From positions 220,632 through 284,631 of the forward strand of contig NW_019774681.1 of assembly GCF_001039355.2 (NCBI RefSeq): a stretch of 64,000 bases of DNA, read 5' to 3'. Below, piece after piece: positions 25,601 through 40,200 of the stretch. A program made the translations under genes and the position numbers. Every line of letters begins with the position of its first letter. Position 1 is the first letter of the stretch. The notes below the pieces were generated by a model. The model made no database searches and was not told the DNA's origin. It worked only from the letters and a program-made list of their open reading frames with translations. The DNA is from Lingula anatina (taxonomy: Eukaryota > Brachiopoda > Lingulata > Lingulida > Lingulidae).

Positions 25601-28600
25601 TGATTAGGAATACTATTACTTTTCATTTGTCTATAGCAGTTTAGATATATTGCATATTCAGGAATCAATACATTTGATCTTAATGGGATCTGAAATAAGT
25701 TCCACAGAATATTCTTGAATCCAGGAATTTAAATGGAGTAATAACCCGTGCACCGCAGAGCGTGTTAAGTATTGATCTCACTTGAAGACCAGATTTATTA
25801 CACAAACACAGTCCAACTCAATATCCCAATTCTTTGTTATGAAATAAATTCTGATACATGTTCCAGCACAGTGTATATTGACCACAAACTGGCAAACTAA
25901 ATGGTGTGGGACAAAGTTCATTATTCCATTATGTAGTCATTATCAACAGTGTTGATAGTGTGGCTATTGATCTCCATGTCCCCCGTGACCCTGCCCACTT
26001 GGCTTAGGGTCTCTCTGGCAAAACCTTCCTCGGCTACTACATAATGAGATACAATGTTGCCTGGAAAATGAAGAAAAAAAAAATTTTTTTCCTCGCTAAT
26101 TTGACATTTATTGAGTCAAAAATTATTAGGCTAGAGATGTTTAAGTCAACAGACCTGAAAAAAAAGTCGGAATAAACCCAAGGTACTGCATGTATTATTA
26201 GATGAGAACCAGATTTTCATAGGATTAATTTTTATGCTATACCAGAACATGAAGCATGTAAAAGTTTTGTCATTTGTTCATAATCTGCCATACACTTAAT
26301 GAATTCATAATTAGTATGGGTAATGCTTTTTAATGCCAAGTCACAAGATTTTAGGTAAATCTTGACTATATTGTTACAAAACTTGTAAATATCCATTGTG
26401 CAGTTCTGTAAAGTAACAATATGGCCAATGTCTTGAAAACTTAATAAGCCTTTTCCTCAAAGAATAAGGACACTAATTAACAGCATTTTTTATATTGAAG
26501 AATTGATGTAAGAATACTATTTGTAGTAATCTTATAGAATGGTGTATTGGCCCACTGGAGATCAAGGATTGCTATATACATCATTTGCATGTAAATTGAA
26601 CACAATTTTTTAAGTTAAATAAAAACTGTCATTGTCTTTTCACAAAATCTTAGGGGAAGGGAATGGCAATTAGACTTTAAGAGGCAGGTTGTACATGATA
26701 GACTAAATTCTGTTACTATTGATTCTGTAGTCCAACCTAGGGATTTGGTTTGCAAAGAAATAATGTAATTACATGACTCATATTGCAATCCCAGCTTGTA
26801 AACTAGATATCTGAGACCATGATTTTTTTCCTGTGAAGTCTGAAGTTTTGATTGTATATTTTTTACCTCAGTCTTTTATAAAAAAATAAATGAAGTTGGC
26901 AGCTCAGGTTAAAGATACTGTTAGCACTCACTAACCCCACTAAGGTGGGCTAGAGGGTAATCAATGAGATATCCATTTTTTATCAGGACCATTTGAATAA
27001 ACAGAAAAAATGATCACCCGTTTTGATAGCCAGCCGCCAACTAATCCCCCAAACAACAGAGCCTATAAAAATGTGCTTACACAAGAAATTGCATTTTTCC
27101 ACTACATAGATCACCCATCAGTTTGCCCCATGCAGAATTATTCTAGGGCTTGACACTATTGATCAGACTACAGCTATACTAAAAGGTTCTTTGCAGGGTG
27201 TTTCTGTTCACTAAAACTGGTGTAGTCTTTAATCTATCAGTATAATCTGGTAAGGTTATGTAAACAGTAAGGAACAGAAACACCAGTAGTGTCTCCTCTG
27301 TAATATAAAATCTTGCGAACTCTCTTGATGGACCTGTCAGTTAACCTTGCTGATTTTTCCGCCTACAAGAAATAGTTTACTTCATTACATCCTTTATTAA
27401 GTAGCATTCCATTGTTTCTTTAAAATTAATATTACTTTCTTTGTTTAGCCCACGTTTATATTTTAATTAGATGTTACTGAGAGTGGTCAACTGGTCAAGG
27501 CTGGACAAAGGTCAAGATATGTCCCACAGTCTTTAGGTTTTAAGTCCAAGGTGATTAAGTTTGCCCTGATCTGGGGTCAGTTTTGATGGTCCATCTAAAT
27601 GCATGAATTTTAAATTGTGGGTATGTTTAATTCATTAGCACCCAACAGGGAAATTGTCCAAACTTTTCACTTTCTGTATCTTGTTTAGCAGGAGCACACC
27701 TTTCTATTACTGCGTGTCTGTCATCCTTGCCAATAATACTGCAGCCTATGGGTGTTAAGTAGTTTCTTGATTTCCCACTTCTTTGGCACAGCAGGATCTT
27801 GTGCATTTAGATGGCTTATTGTGACTACAGAGAGAAAAAACGTTTTTTTTCCAAGTTCATGATATATTTAAAGGCAAATAATGGATTTTGATTCAAGTTC
27901 CAAGTCTTTTTCTTTCTCTTTCTATTATGTTAGATTAAGGATGTGAAATATCACACAGCAACTCATCTTATTTACAATTTTGCCATACAGTTTTGCATCC
28001 AAGGGGTACATGGGAAAAAATAAAGATGCATTGCCACAAGACTTTTCTGTGCATTAAATAGCATATGCCAAAAATTTAACCTTCGAATTTTGTTTTTTGT
28101 TATTTTATTGGAACAAGAAAGTTGTTTTTTCAGTTGTTTGTTACTGTCATGTTTGTCTGGTGTATTGTGGAAGACTGCTAGACATTTCAGGCTCAATGTG
28201 TTCTTGTTTAAAAACAAGTGTTGAAGGGAGTTATTTCTAGCCTCCTTTTTTTAATACTAAGTTTTTTCTTGGTCCATCCAAATGGCAAATTGGTATGATG
28301 GAGGAGCTGTGCACACTGTTCTTACCTACACTTCCACCTGGTCACTAATTAATTACATGGGCACTGGCTTGGTTCCTCCATAAACCTATCTGATTTAGAG
28401 GTTGTGATTGACAGATTGAAAGGTGCCCGTATTGTTCTGGTGTGCCCGCATTAAGATACGATTCATGCTCCAAATTACAATAACTCCACCTGGATAAATA
28501 ATCTAATTTTCCACTTCTTATGAATTTAAGATATTTCTTATCATTACCTGTCATTAGGAGAAGTCGAAATGGGTTTAATGAAAAAAGACAACAAATTAGT

Positions 28601-31600
28601 TGAGGATTTGGATCCAGTGATCATCCGGATGGAATCGATAACATTGTATATGGCTGATTTCAGAATTACTTACAACTGATTGGAAGTGTCACCATAATAT
28701 CTTATGATAAGATGAAAAGTGGCTTGTTTTATAAGAAATCAAAAATTCCTTTCTTCCTCTGCATCACATTTAAGGTGTAACTTGATTTTTGTCTTTGCTA
28801 TTTAATAAGGCCGGAAAACGAAGACTTCATTAACAATTATGTGGTATTTGGTTAGAATAATTATCTATCACATTTCGTTATTATTGACACATATTGTGGC
28901 ATTTCTAATCTATGAGGAAGCATAAGGATTTCCTTCAAATTGCTAAGCATCAGAGTTAAAATTTCAGTTGGACTTAACAATTCTTCACAGCTGCAGTTGA
29001 GGTTAGGCCAGCAGTTTCAGGCTTAAGTATATTTTATTCCTGCCTTATAGAATCTGATTTAGGATCATGCTCTAGCTATGGACCTCAGCTCTCTCCTGGG
29101 GCCTCCTGCCATAAGTGAGGGTTGCCTCTCATTGCCTCAACTTGAGCTGGGGATAATTACTGCCTTGTTTTGACTGTGGTTCTGCAGCACGTGGCAACAG
29201 TTGGCCCTGATTGGTTGTAATGGAAAATGTGGACCGCAAGGCTGACATCCAGTCAGTGTGTTCAACTCCGTAGGGGGAAGGAGGAGTCCTGCTGTTCTAT
29301 TCTTTCTCGTTGGCTTAACGTGCTCTAATACTGCACGCAGTTAGAAGGCCATCAGAGGATAATGCTTTATTTGTGCATTAATTGCAAATAAAGTAATTAC
29401 TTCATCTCAGACTGTGGGGAAGATAGTTGTAGATTGCCTTGGGCTGCTCTGTAGTGGCTTGATGACTTGTGTTAGACATAGAAAGAGTCTCATTTGTGGA
29501 TTGTCTACTCTTGTGCTCCAGTATCTTGATGAACAACTTGATTAAGGCAAAGAGGAATTGTCATGGCAACGCAGATAGACTGTTGATTTAACAATTTCAT
29601 TATGGCACAGATATATCTTAGATTTGAAAGGTAAGTGGTATAAACTGCTTGGCATTATTATAAAGTTCTTCTTCATCATTAAATCTAAAGTCTAAGATGG
29701 TAATTTCCTGTGTAAAACCATTCATTGTGGTTGGCCTATGGTCCCAGTTCAAAGCCTTTCTTGGAAACAAGATTTGTTTAATCTAATTTTGGAAAAAAAT
29801 TCGAGTATCTGTGGTGTCTGCTCTGAAAAATGCCATGTCTTTCTGATGAGATTGCTTTTTCTTCTGGTGTTCATATACAACAGATACACTTACTCAATAA
29901 CTAGTCTTTGATTTTGATGGGAGCATATGCTTCTGACAGTCTATTCCAATGATATGACCAGTTTGAGAAACCTATGTGGTACACACATGCCTTTTAACAT
30001 AGAGTTGGCTACTGTAAATGTTTTCAGTGGTTGTCCTTTTTTGCAACAGTTTTCCCATACCTTCAACATACCATGCCAAATTACTTTTTGCTAAATGATT
30101 TAGAAACAAAAATATACTACCTTGTAAATGTTTAGAATAGTTTCAGATGGTGTCAATAACACATTCAGAAGGGGAGCACTGTAAAAATGGATAGGTCCTT
30201 TTTTTTTCTGGCATTTGGATCATTTTTTTTTCAATCAGAACACCCACAATGAAATTCAGTGAAGTAAAATCAAATTAACAAAAGATGAAGAAAATTGAAT
30301 TGTCATTGAAGCATATAGAGTTATATTCCAGTGCAGTAATTTGACTCAGATTCTTGAATCTTTTAAGCTTGTGTGCCGAAACTTAATAAGGCATTTTTTT
30401 CAAAAGTCCTTCAAGGTTTGCACTGAAAGGTCCTGACCCTCTGATAAAAAATAGGATCATTACTACAATTGAAGGTCAGAGATCAGGTTTATAATTGATG
30501 TGATCTATTGACTGAGACCTGTAGGTCTTCTTTTTGTCGAACATTGCACACTTACTTGTGTTCTTTAAAGGAGGAGATCTAATTCTGACTCAGTTAATTG
30601 AGGAAATGTAGACATTGAACAACTGCTAGCAGTCGTCTTGAAAAATAAGGGTGTTATTTCAAAATATTTCTTCTTTCGGTATAATCTTTCTCCCCTTTTC
30701 TTTCGTTATAATCAGTCTACTAGTCTGTGACTTTGGTGTTGGGATATTAGCCTGTATCAGGTGTGCAGCCTTGTTTGTAGCATTTTGGTCCAGGTTAGGA
30801 CATTTTGTTGACAGGCTTTGTCTCATGTCCACAACAAGCATCTCTAGCTGTTTAATCTGATATTTCAGCCATTATTCCCTGCAGCTGTCTCTGCAGCCCA
30901 TCTCTGACCAATTCATGGTATTACCAGGTATTAAGTAGGATCAGGTTAAATAAGAGAGAATTAAATCTCTGTTGAGATAACTGCAGGGTGCACAGTTAGT
31001 TACCTGTAGAGGTAGAGAGGGAGACTAGTTCAAGACTTATGATATATGACTATTTGGCCCTGATTGGGTGTGATTGGAGTGGTTTGGATTGGATCGACTT
31101 GATACGGTTTTATTTCCAAATCCACATTGTTTATCAATAAACCATGCATGTGGTTTAATAATGTTAGCTATATAGGCCATTTGGTCACCTTAACTGACAG
31201 CAGTGTCCTCTGTACTGTAGCTATTGTGGACCTGTCATCTCAGCAGTGGTCAGGTAACATGATTGGTCCATGACACCTGTCCAGTCACATTATCCACCAG
31301 CACATGGCACAGGCTGTGTATTGTACCAGTGAGCCGTGCACTCCTCCTCCTTGCACTCACTGAGGCAGAAGACAAGTTTGATAAGTTCCGTTAAGAGAGA
31401 CAAACATTAGATCTCATTTTATCCTTCTATGGTACTGTCACATTTTGGTATCGATGCGGTGAAGATTTTTAATGAGGATTAATCTAAGTTTGGCCTAGGT
31501 CTGACTCATGTTGCGCAAAGAGGAGAAGAAAAGAGGAAAACAGTGGATAATGTTGTTTGATTGTTTTATGGATTTTCCCATACTCATTTGTCTGTTTTTT

Positions 31601-34600
31601 GTCTAATGAGCATCACATTTGCTGGAAAAATAAGCAGCCTCTTGGAGCCAACAGCAAATATATGACTCATTCTTGAGGCGCTTTATAGCCCAGAGGATGC
31701 CATCTTCTCTTTTAGTATTCAATTGAAAATTTATTCCCAATCTGTTATATAATAAGCAACAGATATAAGATTTTCACTTGATGCCCCCTGTATATCAAAA
31801 TGACTTCCTTCTCTTTTAACCTTTTAATGACAGGTGTCAAAATGTTGCCATAATAATTAAAGGAACATTTAACATGTCTTAATTAATCTTAATTTTCCTC
31901 TTTTACATCAATTGTAATCTGAACAATGGGAAGAGAACAGCTTATTAATCTGTCCTCACCTTGGGGCTTCATTCAAAGTGGTTTTGATAAGAAATGCTTG
32001 AATTTTAACTCATGGAAGTAGACACCCTCATCCTGTCTTGGAAGCAGCAAGAACTATAAGTAGTTCTTCACTGTTCTTATATTCTAAATACCAAAAATAA
32101 TGAAGAGTAGAGAGCAGGAAAATGTGAAACTGCACCATTGAGAGCTCAATGTGTTATTAAACTTTATGGGATTGCAGATACATGACACTGGGGGAGGGGA
32201 ATAATTAAGCATCTGCTTCCTGACGTTAAAACTAAGAGCGCATTTACAACAGCGGACTAACAGATCTGCAGTTCAAAAACGGCTGACTCACTTGAATGCT
32301 TGTTTTGTAATCTCCACGGGGAATCTATTCAGTGTCTAATCGGGAATTAATTAAGCAGCAAGCTTTTTAGTGGGTCGCCATGTTTGATCCCCAGATCTGT
32401 AAGTCCGTTGTTCTGAATGTGCACTAAAAGATTTGAACACTGCCTGATGTTAAAATGTGACAAGGAGTAATATGCTGTACTGAATGGCCCCAGCTTAAGG
32501 GATTTCATGCTTGGCCCAGTGTTCAGCAAGAGGCCAGTGTACCTCAGGCCACTTTCAGGAGACATCCGAGTTGTTTATCAGTGTACATCTGAGAGATCTG
32601 CATAGATAGACCCTTAACATGATATAATGATAAAAGGAAAATTGGACAATTATCTGATTTCTAAGCATTTGACCCCTACTCTTCAGGGCATAGTGTACTT
32701 GGCCTACCTGCCTTAAAGGTGAAACATTGAAATTAAAGCACAGTTTATATAAAAGAAGATAAGATGTATTTTACCTTCATTCAGATTTACCAACCCTTGT
32801 ATTAGGCCGAGTTCTTCAGGTTATACAACAAACTGGTTCTGCCCAAGACAACATGTCATTTTTGAAAAAAAAAAAGAAGCTTCCCCCAGGAAATTAATGT
32901 GACATAAAAAAGGCTGTCCCACTTTTTTTCTCCAAAGTTCGACCACCCTACAGTGATCTGCAACCAGGTCCATCTTCTTCCATTTACCTCCAAGGTATCC
33001 TCTCCCTGACATGTTTATAACCAAAAATGATGAACTCTGATTGACTCCTCTCGTGATGGTAAACTGTTTTTAAGGGAAATAACTAGATATTTTTAGTAAA
33101 TAGATTTCAATCATAAATTTGTCAAGGTAGAATGAAAGAAAAAAACTTGTTTGAAGTTTTTGTCTTTTTAGAGAATATACAGAAGGAACAAAAAAATATA
33201 TCTACAGTGATTTTTTATAAAACTGATGAAAATAAAACCTGTTTTTTTCTTGACTCTATATTCTCTTGCATTTGAAGAAAAAAAAAAGGAATTAGACAAA
33301 ATGCCTCCTGCTGAGGAGATGGAATAGATGCCTGTTAATTAAACGTCAACAAACTAAAAGTCAACAACAGGCCTGGCTTGTAGGTCGTTTGAGATTTAAA
33401 CAAAACCCACCTGATGGGGTGCTTCCAGTGTTAACACATGGCAGAAATGATAGGTCTAGACCTTGAGTTACGGGACATTGTAATGCAGGATGATGCATGA
33501 TAGGGAGCCAGGTGGGCAATTAGGTGTTTGCAAGACTTATCCAATTAGATTGAAGGGTTGAACTATCGGGAACAATTCGGCTAAACAGACATCAGGTAGA
33601 TGTCCCACATGTGGAAGACTGTGGTTTTGACCTAGTGGTATTTATCACAGAAGTTCATCACAGCGATTTTTCCTCTCCCCTGCTCCAGTGCAGGGCCCTC
33701 TAATTGGTGTCTCCTGAGGCTAGCCCATCATTATCAGTCAGTCACAGGTAAACTGAGGGTGGGACAGTCACGAGAGGATACAAGTCTGCAGACCACTTTC
33801 CAGAAGTTTTTTTTTTCTTACTTCCACTTTTCTCAATTGGCCAAGGGTAAAACAGTTTAAGTGGTTAAGTATTTTCTATTAAGGGCACATGGTGATGTGA
33901 AAAAAGTTGTGGGCTCTTTTATTTTACTTTTGAGAACTTGCACTATCGCTGATAGGAAGACATGAAAAGCTGCAAGTTTTGCAGAGCCAGACTGGTCTAG
34001 CTTTTCGCACTCTCCTGGAATATTAACAAGCAAGGGAAAAAAGTGATAGTATTTCTACATTTTTGAGTTAGTGCTGAAGGGTAATCATCATGGAAGGAAG
34101 AAGTGAGAAATATCCTCAACGGAGAGATGTATCAACTTCACCCAGGTTGGGAATTGCAGCATTTTTGACATTTGAAGAAAGGTATGTGCTTGAACTCCCA
34201 TCATTCTATGAATTGGTAAGATAAGATGGTAACCATGCTTCAGCCAAAAGTAATGAACCACTCTCTGAATAACAAGTCAAGTTGTATTTTATTCATTCAT
34301 AGCTGGCAGTGTATGTTTTTTTTTTTTCTCTTTTCCTCGTTTCTAAACTCTCAGTCAAGAAAGTTGAGCAGAGAAAATCTCTACCTGCACGGGTTTAATT
34401 TGTCCGATGCATTAACAGAAGTCTGGAGTCTGGAAAACAAATACTGCGAGCTTGCACTGCACAGGAGGGGTTGGTTATCTCATTTGATTGTCTGGCGGCT
34501 GAATAAGTTTAAACTAGGATCACAAAGCTAGGATTAATCAAATCATAGCACTGCCACACAGTTACAGGTGGAGGCCTTTCTTTTACCGAGACAGTGTACT

Positions 34601-37142
34601 CTCCACGGAAATACTAGCCTTGTACTTGTAGTCATGTTTTCTTTTTCTTTTCTCTTTCACTTCTGTAGTATTAATGCCCTATATAATTCTATTAATTTGT
34701 GGCTGATTGAAAGATTACCTTTAGGAACAGTTTTTACAGCAACCAGACTTGAAGCAGTTTATATAAAGGAGATTGTCTTGGTTTACTTGAAGATGTAGTG
34801 GGCGGGTGAATGAGCCAGTTTGTTTTGATTGACTATGAAGCAAGTTAAAGGTTTCAAAGTTACCAGGAAAGCAGAATTGAAGGTCTTGGAAGTTGGAAAA
34901 ATATATTACCCCTTTATGGCTGATAAAGTTCACCTATTTTGATATTCTTCAAAATTTTGGACAATTGTGAGCCATGCATACAATATCAGTCACTGAAATA
35001 GAGTGAAATGTTTGAAAACATAACATTATGTCAGAATTAAATCACAGTTTTTGCTGTAAATCTCTGTTTAGAACATGGGAAGGAGAAATATGGTGGTGAT
35101 TGCTTGGGTTATTCATCACTCAGTTTTGGCTTACATTGTCATTATTGGACTTCAATCATAAATTAACACATACTTTGTATGCAGGCTGTTTTGATGCCCC
35201 TTGATAAATGGCTACCATTACTTACAGGATATACATACACATAAGACCTGCCACTGAGTCAAATTTGTCATCTGTTATGTCATTGCCACACTCCAAAATA
35301 GGAGTTTGATAATAAGATTAGGCAGACTGATGAGAGACTCCTGGTCTGATATATAGAAGGCACACTTCAGCAGGAGTGCCAGCATTAATAGAAATAATGG
35401 GTGAAGTATGCTGGTGCAATTATCGGAATGGATTTGCGAAGACCTAATCATTGCATAATTTCTCTTCAATAAAGCCCCTATATTACATTCCCTGAAGAAG
35501 AAGAAGGGCAAATTAGTTAAAAGAATTGAAATGCTTCACAAAATCTTTTATTCCTTTCCCCAATGTGAAGGTGAATATTTTTACGTCCAAAGCTGTCTAA
35601 AGATGAAAACTTGATGAAAGATATGTAAAGAAATGAGTCGTAAAAATATTGAATACAGTGCTGTTTAGACGTGTAGCTGCATACAGAGCATGTCCAGACA
35701 GGCCAAAAATAGAATCCACAAAGACAAATTTGATAAATATCACAAAGACTGGAGATTTTTGTCTCCCAGGTTATTGGCAAGTAAGGCAGACACCAGACAA
35801 ACCTATACCTTCAAACATGTCTGTCTGGCTAGGAGACGTCTGTCTCAGACTGAATCCTCCATCTTCTATTATTAGAGAATATCATATTAGAGAATACCAT
35901 CTCCTAGCCTCTAAGTTCTTCATGTTATTGATGTTGTGTACTGACCAAAACATTGGTGCAAAGTTGTAGTGAGTGTGGGTCCATGAGGGGAATTACTTTT
36001 GGATTCGAATTTTGTAATGTTTATGTAACATTTATCTCTAACTTCTTTTGCTATAGAGTACATTTGCAAGGCTTTAATCATGGTCTCCGAGTCTTTATCC
36101 CATTAATGTTGTTAAGTGACCAAAACATTGCTACAAAGTCACCAAGAATATATTATGGCTTGCATGTTAAAATTGATCATAGCCTGCAGCAGCAACTGCT
36201 CATCTGACACAATCACAATGTGTCATTACTTTTAAAGTCTGTACCTCATACTATGCATCCCTCTGGTCACGTTAATAAGTAGATAGGCCTTTAAAAATGC
36301 AAGTTCAAAAAAAAAAAATAGTACAAAGGTGAAATATGTAGATAATTGATAAACAATATGTCAATAAATAGAATAAGTGGTAGTAATATTTAAGAATCCA
36401 CTTTGCTGGCTAACATTGTTAAGTGTTCTCAGCGTGTCATCCTAGTAGATAAATACAGTCACACTTATCATAAGTATGCCTAGTAAAACATGTCAACTGG
36501 CAAAAGGCAACCATTCAACAGAGAGTCTTAAACTGTTAATAACTTGGGAAAGCAATCTTGGTATCTGATAACTTACTTGATTTAGGTTTGTCTCTTTTTT
36601 GGAATTCTGGCTCTGGACAGTGTTATAGAAGCTATATATGCTATGAAAAAAAAACAATGAAAAAAAATACTAAAATATGCAGATGTAATTCAAACGTTTG
36701 GTGCAGGTGCCTTAAAAGACGCAGACAATACCTCATTGCTGTATACTGTGGTAGAGAAGTAAGGGTGTCCACTTGATTAGAACTGGTAGGTTTTATGTTA
36801 ACCACAGTGAATAATGAACTGTGGTTATCTTTTCTGGAATTTGTGGAGGGCTGAATATCAGTCATAATAAAGTCATGTTATACCAGGTGCTCTTAAGCAA
36901 CTAATAGGAGCCTGTTACTCATCCTGGAAACTAACTAGCCATGTCTATGAGATGCAGTGATCATGCAACACTAGGTGATATATATATCTTACACTTCAGA
37001 TTTCAGTAATGTGTGATCAATGTAGCTCTCTGCTTTACTAGGTGGTAAAATCCTGAATGAAGACATAATTTGCAGGTTGATCTGTCTGCCCAGGTACTAG
37101 TTGTACTGATTTTCTGCATATGTCCTCCGTTTCTTTTATCCA

Positions 37143-37207
<65 letters not shown>

Positions 37208-40200
37208 ATACTCTTTTTCTCTCTTAGACACATATTGGTTCTGATGGCTGTGATGGTTCAGGCCCTCACACAGTCAGGTACACACTAATCAGCACTGAGA
37301 CTTCACATGCTTTGAAAGGGTAAAGGGGAACAGAGAGGCACGAAGGACAGACATAAGAGACTTCAGTGCCATTTCTTTCAGGAAGAAAAACACACAGTGA
37401 AAATTTTGTAGACTTCCTGTATAGTGAGTGACCCAGTCATATAATGTCAGGTAAAGCCGCTTTGGTTTTTTAACCACTTCAATGACTTCGTTTTCTGATT
37501 GTCTGTGGTTTAAAAATTCATCGTAGAATGTTAGGTTTAAATGCTTCTGAGGAAATGAAGGCCACCACCAAAAAAAAGCTGACATTTTCAAATGCCATAG
37601 ATTTTTTTTTTTAGTTTTTTGGCTATTTACATTCCAGGGAGAGAACAACTGTTTATGATTTCCTTAAATTTCCATGAAAAATATGTGGATACCTTGTAGT
37701 TCAAAGTGAAATGGCATTAGCCTCTTTTGATGTGCACAGTTGGTGAAAGATCTTCACTGACACCTGAAATGATGTATGATTGCTTACATTCTGCTAGAGA
37801 TGCTTCTCCTGACTTGTTTTTTTGTTGGATAGTTTTTTAGTGTATGTGGCCAAAGTGATAATAGCACTTATCCTAGTGAAATATTGGAATCTAAAAAATT
37901 TATTCAAATTTTTGCCATAGCATCTATATAAAAACATCATTTTCATTCAGACAATACACTTCATATTTGAAGAACTTAAACTGGCTAGTAACTTGGTGCA
38001 GAATAATATGTGACAAATTTACCTCCTAATGTGGCATTTATTGTACTGTTGCATGCAAAATGTCAAAAGTTGAAAACTTACTTTAGTTCTGTGCTGCCTA
38101 TTACATCTTTAAATAAACCATCCCAATGTGTCTGATGGGTTAGAACCATGCCAACGTGGGATAATGTAAAAATGATATGCGGCGAAATAGCCGAAACAGA
38201 TTCAAGAACCACAGATTTATTTTGTGGAAGAACTGACTTTGAAGAGGACTAGAACAATAACTGTTTCTTGTAACTGATGCAGAAGCGCATTTCAGCTAAG
38301 CAAGATAGTCTATGTAAGAGCTCGAAAGAGAGACAGAAGAGATAAAACAAAGAAGTGAAGAAAGAAAACATGTTTTATCAAATCTGAATACCGTAAATGC
38401 TTCATATCTTATGAATCCAAATCTTGGTCCAAAACCATTTTTATGTACAAGAGTATCATAGCTTCATATTTATCATATTAGATCTATCAACTTATTTTCA
38501 AAAAAGAAATCAAAATGTCTAAAATGCTTGTCATGTCCAGACAGTAAAAAAATCTATAATCCTAATCTGACATAGTTTTCTCCTGATGTGATGCCTTTAT
38601 ATTCTCATCAAGCTTTGGGAGGGGTGATACCAGGCATGTAATTAGCAGGTAAAGTGAAAAACTACAAGGTAAAATGTCTGGAGGTATGGGGCGTCCATTT
38701 AATCAGACAAGTTTGACGTCAACCTTGCAACTTTGTCACCTTGCTGTGTTGTGTTGTGTTGGCTTGCCATCACTCTGAATCAAAATCTTCCACAGTGATA
38801 GTAACCCCCAAAAATGCTTTGTAAATATTTCTTTGTTTTCTTTATTATTTTTGTCATATTTGGTCTGAAAACTTATGTAACAGTGCACAGGTTTGTCGTG
38901 TATAGAGATGCAGATGTCTGTGCAGAAATCTCGGTGAAGGATCTGCTCCAGTCAAGGATTCATTGACTACCTCAGCACAGACAAAAATGATGGATGTGGC
39001 ATGATTTCACGGACATGCACTTATGTTCTTGAGTCTACATTATTCTCTTGGCCTCGTACAACAGTGAAATTGTTTCAAGTCAAACAATATCTTTGTATGT
39101 TTTTACTCTTGATGTGGCATATACTTTTTAATGCTTTTTTAACCAGATAAGTCAGCATCCTATTTTTACCCAGAGTGTATCAGGGTGGTGGCTGGTCTCA
39201 TTTCTTCTTAAATACCAATATTGTTATAAGAATCTGTTGTCACTTTATCTTAACTTTTCACCATAGGCAAAAGATGGCAGTCAAGAAAGCAAGGCTTACA
39301 TTGACGGCCTATTTAAAAATAATGTGAAAATTATAAGAAGTGCTCTGTTGTAAAAAAACAAACAAACAAACAAAAAACAATGGGATGGACACCTTGGATT
39401 AAACACCTGTGTGTTTGTCTTAGTAACTGGTTACAGTACACAAGGTGACCTTGTCAGCTCCGTAGAGTCTTTGACACTGACAGGTGACACTTGTGAAACC
39501 GGGCACGTGTACTTTTTCTGCTGTACGGTTCTGCCACTTTTGCTTCACTATGTAAAGTTTGGTCTGTCAGGTGAAAGACGGTATATTTTATTCTAGAGAT
39601 TGTTTTTTTAACATTTGTTTATTTCCCTGCAACTTATTAGAACATGCTCTGTTTTGTTTTAACTTGGGTTTTGTGTTTAGCCGTATCAGTCAACAGAAAT
39701 TGGATTTACTTTATCTGTGTCTGTTTCTTGGAAAGCCTTAATTCGGTCTACCTGGAATTGTAACAGATTTTTAACACAGATAAGATAGTGTAACATATGT
39801 CTCATGTCATGTTGGGATTACCTATTATCTGAAACCTAACAAAAGTGTAGGAGTACAGAAAAACATTACGTTATGTTTTATCACATTAAGACATGTTTAT
39901 ATGTCTATATAAGAGAATGTTATCTTTCTGTTGCAAATATATTTACCCAATAAACTCTGTTAAACTCAATTAATAAAAAATTAAAGTAAAAAACAATGCG
40001 ATCAAAGAGTTTCCAATGTTGTTTGTCAAGCCAGATTTGGGTGTTGGTATATTATGCCGATATCTCTGTTTTTCACAAAGCCCCATCCAGTCTTAATCAT
40101 CATTGAAAAGGTGATCTAATTGTACTGTTCAAGGCAAAGTTTATTGGCCCCTGGTATGCAGCTTACCATTAGATATATGTATAATTGAGGTGTTCAGTCA

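Larger units (their letters stand above)
20616..26207 (+). repeat. False duplication 2, copy B (contains an exon)
   Basis: Second copy of 15245-20609. It is 227 bp longer, mainly because of the insertion at 23778-24003. It runs on into unique intron from 26208, so it is the copy joined to the downstream assembly. Confidence 0.92.

Noticed and set aside
35649-35969. 106-codon ORF in the large intron
   Set aside because: Overlaps an imperfect repeat, has no known domain, and an overlapping ORF in another frame is equally open.
37070-37288. Leu-Ser repeat ORF
   Set aside because: It is a translated (CT)n microsatellite with random flanks.
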